Shown here one piece after another: positions 7,782 through 15,447 of a DNA stretch of 64,000 nucleotides. The stretch comes from Paenibacillus phocaeensis (GTDB lineage: Bacteria > Bacillota > Bacilli > Paenibacillales > Paenibacillaceae): positions 148,673 through 212,672 of the forward strand of contig NZ_FCOQ01000034.1 in the NCBI RefSeq assembly GCF_900021165.1, written 5' to 3'. Numbering within the stretch: position 1 is the stretch's first letter; each line of letters opens with the position of its first letter. The notes beneath the pieces were generated by a model that was not told the DNA's origin, made no database searches, and saw nothing but the letters and a program-made list of their open reading frames with translations. The position numbers were made by a program, and so were the translations under genes.

Positions 7782-8183
7782 TTAATAAATATACAAATCA
7801 ATATAAAACTCAGATTTAATATCATTAGCAAATTCAATAAACTTGCTGTTAAAGTACATTGAAGGTTTCTCGTTGTTTTCTACATTCACTATTATTGCAA
7901 ATAAAAAATCCAAGTTATTCATAGCTTTTATTTCTTTTAAGGCTTGAGTTTTAGAACTTATTTGTTCTATTACTTTATCCAGTTGCTCATTAATATCTAA
8001 AGACTCTTCATATCCCGTACTGATAATCCAACAAGAATCTTTTTTAGTGATACTTTTTCCCTGTATAGCTTCTCCTTTTACCCAGTATTTGTGGGGATTC
8101 ATTCCTAATTTTTTGGTCACTAGATTTGGATTTAATTCGTCGCCTGTAATGATAAATTCAACCATGACATTTGATTTATCCAA
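7782..8183 (-). CDS. Orphan DUF4279-like immunity protein
   Basis: A 133-residue protein with the DUF4279 pattern: a beta strand MVEFIITGDELNP, then VTKKLGMNPHKYWVKGE, a central SCWIISTGY and a later FAIIVNVENNEKPSMYF. Proteins of this family act as polymorphic-toxin immunity proteins. TTG 8183 with a GAGGTG site, or ATG 8165, is the start. No toxin precedes it. Within 30 bp upstream lies the end of an IS3 copy whose other end cuts an IS110, so the cognate tip was probably lost by an IS-mediated deletion. The frame is intact. Confidence 0.7.
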   Translation of the reverse strand: MDKSNVMVEFIITGDELNPNLVTKKLGMNPHKYWVKGEAIQGKSITKKDSCWIISTGYEESLDINEQLDKVIEQISSKTQALKEIKAMNNLDFLFAIIVNVENNEKPSMYFNSKFIEFANDIKSEFYIDLYIY

Positions 8184-8265
8184 GTAAACAACACCTCATT
8201 ATTTAATATATTCTGGAGTTGTCAAAAAAGTGCAGTTTGAAAACACACTCATGAGAACCCCATGA

Positions 8266-9150
8266 TTAAGCTGCCTGTGACAGCATTCTTTCGCGATAAA
8301 TAGTTGGGGGCCAGCCCCCTGGATTAGAGGTGTAGACCCTCTGTCTGTTGTAATAGACCATGATGTATCGGAAGATGACCGATTTAATATAGGCCATCGG
8401 GTATTGCTCGGTTTTGATCTTATATAGCTTTTCTTTCTTTAGCGTAGCAAAGAAGCTTTCCATTCTTGCGTTGTCATAGCAGCGCCCTGTGCCGCTCATG
8501 CTTTGAACGACATCTCGTTTAGCCAGACACGCTCGGAATGCCTGGCTCGTGAATTGGCTGCCCCGGTCGCTGTGATAAATCATTCCACGAGCATTTCTGG
8601 CCTTGCAGGCGTTCTCAAAAGCTTGGATGCAGAGTTCCTTGCGCATGTTGTCATCCATGGCCAGACCCACGATCTCCCATTGAAACAGTCCAATACGGCG
8701 GACACATACAGCTTACCGTCTAAACAAGGTACTTCTGTGATATCCGATAGCCACTTCTGGTTGGGGGCTGAGGCGCTGAAGTCTCTCTGGATCAGGTTCT
8801 CGCTCTTTTGAGCTGTAGCATCCTCACGTGTAATGCCGTTTGGATGACGCCTCACTTTCTTCAGCAGACCGTGCTTCTTCATGATGCGATAGACGGTGCT
8901 GTAGCTGGTCACGATCTCTTTTTGCGCTAGAGCCAGCATAATCCGCTGGGCACCGTAATTGCTGTTGTCTTCATATTCTTCGATGATTTCTTTGATTTTG
9001 ACCAGAAGGCGTTCTTGCCGCTCTCGTTTGGGTGTGGGCTTCAGGCTGCGGTAATAGCCTGACTCGCTGACAGCAAGTACTTTGCACATCTCCTTGACGG
9101 TCCATCGATCCCGTCGTTCACGGATGTAACCATAGAGCTGGCATGCCTTT
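8266..9150 (-). pseudogene. IS3 orfB transposase, frameshifted
   Basis: The rve/DDE integrase half: HTH_21 part (EIIEEYEDNSNYGAQRIML), then WLSDITEVPCLDGKLYVSAVLDCFNG. The frame breaks near 8680 and continues in another frame as GLAMDDNMRKEL, YHSDRGSQFTS (second Asp) and NARMESFFATLKKE (Glu). In the restored frame GGGGAG would encode GE; only GGGAG is present, so a single G was lost. The C-terminal residues GGWPPTIYRERM also vary from the usual NPxxYR ending. The element normally makes OrfAB by programmed frameshifting near 9150. Confidence 0.85.
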
Positions 9151-9439
9151 ACCGCTTCCGGTCTTTTGCGAAAAAACCAAGTGCGTCCTTGAGAATCTCA
9201 TTCGCGCGCCGCAACTCGCCTATTTCTCTTTCTAATTCGATTTCACGCGCAGTCTTATTGGCAGATGCATAAGCGCGGCCACTTCCGATATGCGCTCCAT
9301 CACCGTGCAGGGTTCTTCGTTTCCTCCAGTCCTGCAAGGTGTGGTAGGCTACACCTAACTGCTCGGCGGCTTTCTTGGGCCCGATCTCATCGCTTAACCT
9401 TACCGCTTCTTCTTTGAATGCTTTGTCGTACCGATTCAT
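9149..9439 (-). CDS. IS3 orfA (HTH subunit)
   Basis: A 96-residue protein with an HTH_Tnp_1 domain (KAFKEEAVRLSDEIGPKKAAEQLGV, YHTLQDWRKR) and a leucine-zipper-like C-terminus (REIELEREIGELRRANEILKDAL) ending ALGFFAKDRKR, typical of IS150-group OrfA. Complete, but its partner OrfB is broken. It starts ATG at 9439 just inside the IS end. Confidence 0.85.
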   Translation of the reverse strand: MNRYDKAFKEEAVRLSDEIGPKKAAEQLGVAYHTLQDWRKRRTLHGDGAHIGSGRAYASANKTAREIELEREIGELRRANEILKDALGFFAKDRKR

Positions 9440-9518
9440 TCTCGCTCATCCCCTCATTAGCTTTCATTTTATTTCATACGAGGGTGTTTTTCGACTGCAT
9501 TTTTATCGTAGCACTCCA

Positions 9519-10566
9519 ATGTACGGCCAGATTATAAAACAATCCATGCAAGATTCGATTGCCTTGCTCACTCTTCTTCTCCTTACCCTTCTTCTCACCT
9601 GAACTGAACTTCTTAGGTGCGACTCCTGCAAATCTTGCGAGTTTCTGGACTGGAAAAACGATGAACATCGCCGATTTCGGCTATGATCGACGAAGCATTC
9701 ACCAGATCAATGCCGGGCATGGATTCTAATTTATAATCCAGTTGTTGCATGATCTGTTGCAGTTCATTTTCTACCTTCTTGATTTCTCGCTTCTTGAACC
9801 GCAAATCTCGCACATGGCTTTGAATCAGAAAGTTCCGTTGCTCCTGATAGTTTCGCTTGGTCTCACCATCTGCGGCTATGGACTGCAATATTTGCTCCGC
9901 TTTCCGAGTGGAACATGTGTTATGGCTGACTTGCCGCAGAAATAAAGCAAGCTCTTTCGCGCTTACATCATCTAGCATATACGGTGCAGGGTACTTGTGC
10001 CAGAATGCCAAAGCGCATTTGCCATCCAAATCACAAAAGAATTTATTGTAGCTTGGATAATGGTAACTCAATTGTGAATGAAGTTGATTTTTAATTATCG
10101 CATGAGACTTCATAAGTGTATTTCGTCTACCAACAAGTTGGCTAATCGTCCAATAAATATCTTGCGGATTTGCGTCCGGTAAGGTATCCAACTTTTGCAG
10201 CACAATCTTGGCTACGGCTTCTGCATCCCAACTGTCTGATTTTTGCGTTGTCGGATAGCTTTTTCGCTCCAAATAGGGCAGTGCTGGATTGACTTCCTTG
10301 ACGATCTGTTTATGCTCCACTAGATATACGGCTAACGCTCTTCCATAACCACCTGTATCTTCAAGTCCATAGATAGGAGTCATTCCGTTCAAGCCACAGT
10401 TCTTCTCATAAGATTTCAAGCACTTGTTCACGTAGACGGTAAGTTCCTCGAAAACAGAGGGCTTATTTTCAAACTGAATTTCGCCCAATTTCTCATTCCA
10501 GCAATTAATGACGACTGCTGTATGTGTTCGTTTATGAAGATCGACTCCCACACAGTCGAGTCGGGC
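9519..10566 (-). pseudogene. IS110-family transposase, frameshifted and truncated
   Basis: Homologous to the intact IS110 transposase at 11596-12843: CVGVDLHKRTHTAVVINCWNEK, YGLEDTGGYGRALAVYL, TTQKSDSWDAEAVAKI and the Transposase_20 part MPGIDLVNASSIIAEIGDVHRF. Near 9650 the frame shifts from SPETRKICRS to QKLARFAGVAPKKFSSGEKK. It ends at the IS3 border (9518) within LFYNLAVH, losing about 60 residues. The long ORF starts at 10722, but homology begins near 10566, so residues before DCVGVDLHK are not part of the family. Not functional. Confidence 0.8.
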
Positions 10567-10699
10567 GAAAGTATTTTTACTGGAACAACAACAGGTATAC
10601 CAGTTAAGAAACGATATTACTTTAACAGAATCGGCAATCATCTTCGTTAAGCATAAATTAAGTAGTGTTGATTTACACTTAATTCCAACCACAAAAAGA

Positions 10700-10730
10700 A
10701 ACCTTGAAAGGCACGAAGCCAATCAAGGTT
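10700..10730 (-). terminator. Immunity cassette terminator, family copy
   Basis: AACCTTGA pairs with TCAAGGTT around AAGGCACGAAGCCAA, with TTTCTTTTTG following on the minus strand. The same stem is present at 3117 and 15407. Confidence 0.75.
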
Positions 10731-10736
10731 GCACAG

Positions 10737-11177
10737 TTATTCGATAATTCCAACGTTCTTAGCTACTAATCCCACTAATTTATTTTCTAAAAGTAAATAA
10801 CTTAATCTATCCTGTGATATTTCTTGTTCAACCCTTTTCTCTTTCGTGAACCAAATAATAAATCCATTCTCAATCGGTTCAACAGTTACATCAGCATCAA
10901 ATGATGTCACAATAAACGAAGGTGTGCCTTCATTCAACACTTTTGGCTGTTCATAAAATGAACCCTTTTCATCAAGAAGTTTTGGATAGATGCACTCTGC
11001 TTCACCAATCTGCCCTTTTTCATTCAGCCAAATGCAACACCCGTTTCCAAATTGAACTGGCTTGTTATCGTCGTTCATATTCTCCGTAATAATATTATAA
11101 GTTTTTACAGACGGAGTATACGTACATGAAACAGTGGAACCTTCATGATTCAAGTAAACTTCTTTTAGCAATAGCAC
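10737..11177 (-). CDS. Putative immunity protein of an orphan cassette
   Basis: An acidic protein of about 146 residues. GTG 11177 is preferred because AAGGAG lies eight bases upstream; the longer frame from 11186 would place its start against that site. No family is recognised; a beta-rich pattern is seen (YNIITENMND, GNGCCIWLNEKGQIGEAE, NGFIIWFTKEKRVEQE). It follows the toxin tip ending at 11199, so it probably neutralises that tip. The frame is intact and followed by the cassette terminator. Confidence 0.65.
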   Translation of the reverse strand: MLLLKEVYLNHEGSTVSCTYTPSVKTYNIITENMNDDNKPVQFGNGCCIWLNEKGQIGEAECIYPKLLDEKGSFYEQPKVLNEGTPSFIVTSFDADVTVEPIENGFIIWFTKEKRVEQEISQDRLSYLLLENKLVGLVAKNVGIIE

Positions 11178-11198
11178 TACATACACTCCTTTCCGACT

Positions 11199-11591
11199 TT
11201 ATTTGAAGCTACCAGGCTGAACACCAACGATCTCTTTACTTGTTGGATTGACGTAGACCTTTGTACCAGTCGACGGATTGGTGTAAACCACGCTCCCCGG
11301 TTCACCCGGAGTAGGTTTTTTACTTAGTGCTGTTGTTATGTCATCAGGCATAATATCTTTGCGACCTGACTTAAAGAGACTGTTGTAGGCATGTTGATTC
11401 ATCTTAAAATCTTGGCCATTGACTTTCACACCATTCTCCATCCAATTGTCAAATGCAGGGCGCCTAGTTGCTCTTAATTCAGCATCTCCTCCTGCACTGA
11501 AAATTTTAGTTTCTGCTTCTCTCGCACCCTGAGTTGTAATCTTAAACTTGGGCATAAAAAAGGCGACAACCGTTTTACCAATTGTCACCAT
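11199..11591 (-). CDS. Orphan Rhs toxin tip without carrier
   Basis: A 130-codon frame that opens with the pre-toxin linker VVAFFMPKFKITTQGARE shared with the broken tip at 3700-4083. A C-terminal domain follows: NQHAYNSLFKSGRKDI, DDITTAL, then SVVYTNPSTGTKVYVNP and EIVGVQPGSFK. That last pattern (paired strands with TGT and VNP) recalls BECR-fold nucleases such as ColE5/DUF4258, but I cannot assign a family. The frame starts 4 bp after the stop of an IS110 transposase, with no Rhs core in front, so it is a stored tip. It could be used after recombination with an Rhs gene. Confidence 0.6.
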   Translation of the reverse strand: MVTIGKTVVAFFMPKFKITTQGAREAETKIFSAGGDAELRATRRPAFDNWMENGVKVNGQDFKMNQHAYNSLFKSGRKDIMPDDITTALSKKPTPGEPGSVVYTNPSTGTKVYVNPTSKEIVGVQPGSFK

Positions 11592-11595
11592 TATA

Positions 11596-12843
11596 TCAGC
11601 TTGCTTGGCGTTCCGTTAGAGGACTGGCCGCCCTATACTCGCTCTTGTTCTTCATCATACTGTAGATGATGTTTACGAGTCTTCTCATGACGCATATGAG
11701 GGCTTGCTTCTTCGTCTTGCCTTCAGACAGCTTCCGTTGGTAGAACTCGTACATGAGCGGATTACGCTGCCTCTTATTGCTTCCCTTAGCGACTTGGATT
11801 TGCTGAACGGCTAGGTTATGGAAGATGCTGTTCAGCACTCGGTTGCCTTGTCCACTCGCTTCATGCTTGCCCTTGCCGCCCGAACCAAAAAACTTCGGGG
11901 CAATTCCTGCAAAGCAAGCTAGCTTATCGGCATTGGCGAAACGGTTAATGTCCCCGATTTCTGCAATGAGTTCTGCCGCTGTTACAGTACTGATTCCGTC
12001 CATGGATTCTAGCTTGTAGTCGGTCATGGCTAACAAGTGCCGAAGCTGTTCCTCAATCTCCTTGATAAGTTCCCGACTTCTCCGCATGTCGTGAACCATA
12101 TTGACGACTAAGAAATCTCGTTGCTCTTGAAGATTCCGCTTGGTTGCTCCGTCTTCGTTCACTAGTTCAAGAATCGCTGCTGCCTTACGGGTAGAGCAAG
12201 TATTATGACTTGCTTTGCGAAGGGATTCAGCTAGTTCTTCCGCCCCCACCGATGATAGATGATGCGGAGCGGGGTACTTTTCCCAAAAGGCTAGGGCAGC
12301 CTTTCCGTCGATGTCGCAGAAGAACTTCTTGTAAGATGGATAATGATAACTTAACTGCTGATGAAGCTGATTCTTGAGCATAGCGGCATGTTTGACGATA
12401 GAATTTCGCCTTGCCACCACTTGTCCGAGCGTCCAGTAAATGTCCTGCGGGTTCGCATCGGGCAGTTCGTCTAGTCTTGCAAGAAGCACTTTGGCGATGC
12501 AGTACGCATCCCAACTATCGCTCTTTTGCGTAGTCGCATTGCTCATACGCTCGCTATAAGAGAGAGCGGAATTGACTTCCTTAACGATTTGCTTGTTCTC
12601 GACAAGGTGAACGGCTATTGACCTGCCGTTCCCGCCCGTATCCTCCAAGCCATAGACAGGGGTCAAGCCTTTTGGCGTATGCTTCTTGACGAACTTCATC
12701 AGTTCATCGAACGCAGACGGTTTATTCTCGATTTGGATTTCGCCAAGACGCTCGTTCCAACAGTTAATGATGACTGCGGTATGCTGAGCCTTATGTAAAT
12801 CCATTCCGACATAGATGTACGTTTGCTTATAGTGCTGTGACAA
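11596..12843 (-). CDS. IS110-family transposase (bridge recombinase)
   Basis: An intact 415-residue DEDD transposase: YVGMDLHKAQHTAV (first Asp), YGLEDTGGNG (Glu and Asp), QKSDSWDAYCIAK (Asp), a helical linker, then Transposase_20 (MDGISTVTAAELIAEIGDINRF, FAGIAPKFFGSG) with SGQGNRVL carrying the probable catalytic Ser. IS110 enzymes use a bridge RNA from a non-coding end to choose target and donor. The 3' end, ERQAS plus stop, lies 4 bp from the orphan tip and recurs as a remnant at 4084-4127. Confidence 0.92.
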   Translation of the reverse strand: MSQHYKQTYIYVGMDLHKAQHTAVIINCWNERLGEIQIENKPSAFDELMKFVKKHTPKGLTPVYGLEDTGGNGRSIAVHLVENKQIVKEVNSALSYSERMSNATTQKSDSWDAYCIAKVLLARLDELPDANPQDIYWTLGQVVARRNSIVKHAAMLKNQLHQQLSYHYPSYKKFFCDIDGKAALAFWEKYPAPHHLSSVGAEELAESLRKASHNTCSTRKAAAILELVNEDGATKRNLQEQRDFLVVNMVHDMRRSRELIKEIEEQLRHLLAMTDYKLESMDGISTVTAAELIAEIGDINRFANADKLACFAGIAPKFFGSGGKGKHEASGQGNRVLNSIFHNLAVQQIQVAKGSNKRQRNPLMYEFYQRKLSEGKTKKQALICVMRRLVNIIYSMMKNKSEYRAASPLTERQAS

Positions 12844-12970
12844 AAGGATTCACCCCTGTATACGGATTTGTATTTCTGTCTGACGGTGGGTAAAGAATGG
12901 GTGCAACCTCAGTTCGAGCGTTAATCTTTCGATTCGCAATGGTGCGCAAGCATCTCCATTCAATTCTCCG
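12844..12970 (-). other. IS110 upstream non-coding end, candidate bridge-RNA region
   Basis: These 127 bp lie between the IS110 start codon and the serine recombinase stop. By analogy with IS110-group elements, whose bridge RNA is made from the end upstream of the transposase, this is where a guide RNA would be expected. I see no strong simple hairpin and did not fold it, so this is inference from position only. Confidence 0.35.
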
Positions 12971-13747
12971 TCAAAGGATGGCTTGGTGTAAGCCCTCCGC
13001 TGATATATCTCCATAGCGATAAATACCGCTATAAAAATCACGTCTGTCCAAGATTCGTTTGACTTGCACTTTCGTAAACATGCTGCCTTGCTGTGTCGTA
13101 AAGCCTTCTTCGTTCAGGGATTCAGCAATTTGCGTTAGTGTCCATGAAGGATGCTGTTCCTTTAGCTGAAATACTCTACGAACGGTCATAGCTTGCTTCT
13201 CGTCCACTTGGATACACTTCTGACCTTTCTTAGCTTTGTATCCGAAGGTGGCTCGTCCTCCTGCATAGCCGCCCTGTTGGGCTTTCTTGCTCCGCCCCCG
13301 ACCTAGCTTCAGGGCGATTTCGAGCCGTTGGTATTGGTCAAGCAGTTCCATCAAGCCGTTAATCAGGAAGTCATTCGGGTCTTTCTTGTGGATGCTGTAG
13401 GTGGGCTGCTCGATGCTCCGAACGTCCACCCCATGTTTCTTAAACTCTCGATGCACTAGCACTTTCACGATGTCAGAACGCCATAAACGGCTTGTGTTGA
13501 GCACGACAACGGCATCAATTCTGTGAGTGGATAGAGCAACCAACATGCTCTGAAAGCCGATTCTGTCCACCTCAAGGGCTTCTTCATCGACCTTTGCCCC
13601 ACTGATACCTTCGTCACTGTATATGTGAATCAGATTCCATCCCTGCTCCTGACAATAGGAGCGGATTTCATCTTGTTGGTACGCTAGACTGTAACCGTCT
13701 TTTGCTTGTCCTTGCGTCGATACTCTGACGTAACCGATAACATTCAC
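12971..13747 (-). CDS. Serine recombinase (resolvase plus recombinase domain)
   Basis: A 258-residue protein. The N-terminal resolvase domain has YVRVSTQGQAKDGYSLAYQQ with the catalytic Ser at residue 10, DEGISGAK, and LNTSRLWRS. A Recombinase domain follows (GGRATFGYKAKKG, TLTQIAESLNEEGFTTQQG, FTKVQVKRILDRRDFYSG). It is short for a large serine recombinase and lacks the zinc-ribbon and coiled-coil tail. It lies 175 bp from the divergent XRE gene, across a region with inverted repeats, which suggests it belongs to the same element as rep and XRE (copy C). Copies A and B lack it. Confidence 0.88.
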   Translation of the reverse strand: MNVIGYVRVSTQGQAKDGYSLAYQQDEIRSYCQEQGWNLIHIYSDEGISGAKVDEEALEVDRIGFQSMLVALSTHRIDAVVVLNTSRLWRSDIVKVLVHREFKKHGVDVRSIEQPTYSIHKKDPNDFLINGLMELLDQYQRLEIALKLGRGRSKKAQQGGYAGGRATFGYKAKKGQKCIQVDEKQAMTVRRVFQLKEQHPSWTLTQIAESLNEEGFTTQQGSMFTKVQVKRILDRRDFYSGIYRYGDISAEGLHQAIL

Positions 13748-13922
13748 GCTGTTTCCTCCCCCGCCGTTACAGAAATTGTGATTATTGTAACGCTACGCCG
13801 CTACAACTCAATTATATATCGCATTACCGTTGCAGTAAATACGGTTACGATGCTATATTCTAAGAAATACTTAGTCTATCGCCGTAACGGTAATGCGATG
13901 CAAAAAGACGGGGGAATAGTAA
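13748..13922. promoter_or_regulatory. Divergent control region with two inverted repeats
   Basis: This lies between the recombinase (minus) and XRE regulator (plus). A perfect 13-bp inverted repeat, TCGCATTACCGTT (13819-13831) and AACGGTAATGCGA (13886-13898), brackets the leader of the XRE gene. A second pair, CGTTACA/TGTAACG, lies near 13775-13795 beside the recombinase start. Symmetric sites between divergent regulator and recombinase genes are the expected operators of a small Cro/C1-like repressor. The assignment is inferred from position and symmetry. Confidence 0.6.
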
Positions 13923-14129
13923 ATGCCTATCCGAGTACGATTGCAAGCCATATTAGATGAGCGGGGGATGTCTCAACGGGAACTAGCCCGATTGATGAAC
14001 ATCCGTCCGAATACGATAAGCCATCTCTGCTCCGACAATGTAAACTCAGCCTACTTCGACACGTTAGAGCAAATTTGCAGGACACTCAACATCAGCCTGA
14101 ACGAACTTCTTGTATTGGAAGATGACTGA
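13923..14129 (+). CDS. XRE-family regulator of Rep element, copy C
   Basis: The 68-residue protein (MPIRVRLQAILDERGMSQ..ELARLMNI..TISHLCSDNVN..LNELLVLEDD) is close to copy A. Helix-turn-helix of the HTH_26/Cro type only. ATG 13923 follows GGGGGA. The last 38 bp overlap the 3' end of the convergent rep gene, so transcripts are antisense to each other there, an arrangement conserved in copy A. The intact inverted-repeat promoter upstream makes autoregulation likely. Confidence 0.88.
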   Translation: MPIRVRLQAILDERGMSQRELARLMNIRPNTISHLCSDNVNSAYFDTLEQICRTLNISLNELLVLEDD

Positions 14130-14949
14130 CCTTACCGCATATCAAAGCACATGGAGCGGTCATTAAATCTGCCCAGTGTTGAGATGCTAAGGCATCGAAG
14201 TCAACTGGCTGTTGCAATGCCATCAGTTCTTTAATCGACGCTCGGTGATGCTTGCTCAGTTCATCAGGTGTCATTAAGCCATGCTGTATAGCCAATATCA
14301 TGGCTCGTTTCTCCGCTCGAACGGCTTGCAAGTCAGTAATGACGCTACATGTGTAGAAGTCATTGAACTTGGGCGGGTATTGGATGATGTTCTCTAGCGG
14401 AATCTTCTCAGCAGGTCTGTAAACCAGTTCGACTCTCGTACAATCACCCTCTTCTTCCACCCCCTTACTGATTCGTTCAGCCCTCTTATCGTAATTACGG
14501 CAGAAGGCATGGGATTTGCTTTCATATTTCATCCCATAATATCGACTACCTTCGTAGATGTTCATATTCCGCCCCGTATTGGAAGCAATGAATACATTGC
14601 TCATCGGATACGGAAAGTCATATGCCAACTCGCATCGGGAGAAATGAACCTGCTGTGTGTGAGCGTAAAGGGCATCTATCAAACGTTGAAACTTAGCCAA
14701 GTGGTCAGGATGCGTTTCGATTTGAAGCGTGTACTTCCATGTTTTTTTCTGATACCAAGGTTGATACCTTAGATAAAGGTAAGCATTGCCTAGGACGAGA
14801 TGCCAATGATATACGTACCCTCTGTGTTTGATGCAGGGCTTAATATCAAACCAGTCTCGGAATGACAATGCTATTCGGTTGTAGAAATCCACCGTTACGT
14901 TATGATACTCGACAGCAACTTTATCAATGGAAAGTTGTACGTTGTTCAT
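14092..14949 (-). CDS. Rep_trans-like replication initiator, element copy C
   Basis: A protein of about 285 residues from ATG 14949 (MNNVQLSIDKVAVEYHN), chosen for the GGGGGA site upstream and alignment with copy A. Motifs: SRCELAYDFPYP, GSRYYGMKYESKSHAF, CRNYDKRAERI and CTRVELVYRP, the same order as copy A with considerable divergence, so the copies are not a recent duplication. The common C-terminus CGKVSHLPIQEVRSG is nearly identical in both, partly because it overlaps the XRE gene. Probable nicking/initiation protein of the element. Confidence 0.65.
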   Translation of the reverse strand: MNNVQLSIDKVAVEYHNVTVDFYNRIALSFRDWFDIKPCIKHRGYVYHWHLVLGNAYLYLRYQPWYQKKTWKYTLQIETHPDHLAKFQRLIDALYAHTQQVHFSRCELAYDFPYPMSNVFIASNTGRNMNIYEGSRYYGMKYESKSHAFCRNYDKRAERISKGVEEEGDCTRVELVYRPAEKIPLENIIQYPPKFNDFYTCSVITDLQAVRAEKRAMILAIQHGLMTPDELSKHHRASIKELMALQQPVDFDALASQHWADLMTAPCALICGKVSHLPIQEVRSG

Positions 14950-14967
14950 GCGTTCCCCCACTGGCAA

Positions 14968-15395
14968 AACTTTTGACGGATTTGCCGCTTGTATTATAGG
15001 AATGAGGGAGTCGGTGGCTAGCCTTTACACATGACCTTCCCGTTGTAAAATGTTCTGTTGCGTCCTGACAGTATAAAAGTCGGGCTATCCCTCCGATTAG
15101 TTGCGATGACTTTTCGGCAGGCTGCCTTTCCAATGTCCCTATCGTGATGAAGTATTGTTCGGTTGCGATGGATTTTGGAAAAAACGCAAGAAAACGAAGA
15201 TAACAAAAAACAGGTCAATCATGGTGGTATCTGACCATAATCGACCTGTTTGATGTATCGGCATAGCGATATTTAGGGTATAAAAGTAAAGCATTGACGT
15301 ACGTACAACAAATTCATGAAATCTTTATATGGGTATTACATGGGTTAGATGTGTTATCGGTTGAATGATAGATTCATTCGGCACTGGGTAGCCCC
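14968..15395 (-). other. Conserved structured non-coding block, copy C
   Basis: Homologous to copies A and B and ends at TAGCCCC (15389-15395). Hairpin 1 (AAACAGGTC/GACCTGTTT with nested ATGGT/ACCAT) lies at about 15207-15250 and is unchanged. Hairpin 2 is TATCG (15256-15260) with CGATA (15267-15271); its third pair is T-A where A and B have A-T. The part nearest rep is the most diverged. The GCTAGCC segment and the GAAAACGAAGATAACAAAAA run are constant in all three. Confidence 0.7.
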
Positions 15396-15406
15396 GCCAA
15401 AAAGAA

Positions 15407-15437
15407 AACCTTGAAAGGCATGAAGCCAATCAAGGTT
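15407..15437 (-). terminator. Terminator of the Rhs-immunity operon
   Basis: AACCTTGA pairs with TCAAGGTT around AAGGCATGAAGCCAA; TTTTCTTTTT follows on the minus strand. It ends the SLH-Rhs-immunity transcription unit. Confidence 0.8.
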
Positions 15438-15447
15438 TAACCGTATA

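Larger units (their letters stand above)
8214..9518 (-). mobile_element. IS3-family element (IS150-like), inactivated
   Basis: The ends read inward as TGGAGT..GTGCAGT..GAAAACAC (from 8214) and TGGAGT..ATGCAGT..GAAAAACAC (from 9518), enclosing an orfA/orfB pair. The length is about 1305 bp. The flanks (ATTC left, ATGT right) are not a target duplication, and the right flank is IS110 coding sequence while the left is the leader of an immunity gene. Adjacent DNA was therefore deleted after insertion. OrfB carries a frameshift, so the element cannot move unaided. Confidence 0.8.

Noticed and set aside
8266..9439. A functional IS3 element
   Set aside because: One G is missing near 8680 and splits OrfB, and the flanks show no target duplication.
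3900..15400. A prophage explanation for the Rep/XRE/recombinase genes
   Set aside because: No capsid, terminase, lysis or tail gene is present between the borders, and the same small unit occurs three times. A small mobile element fits better.
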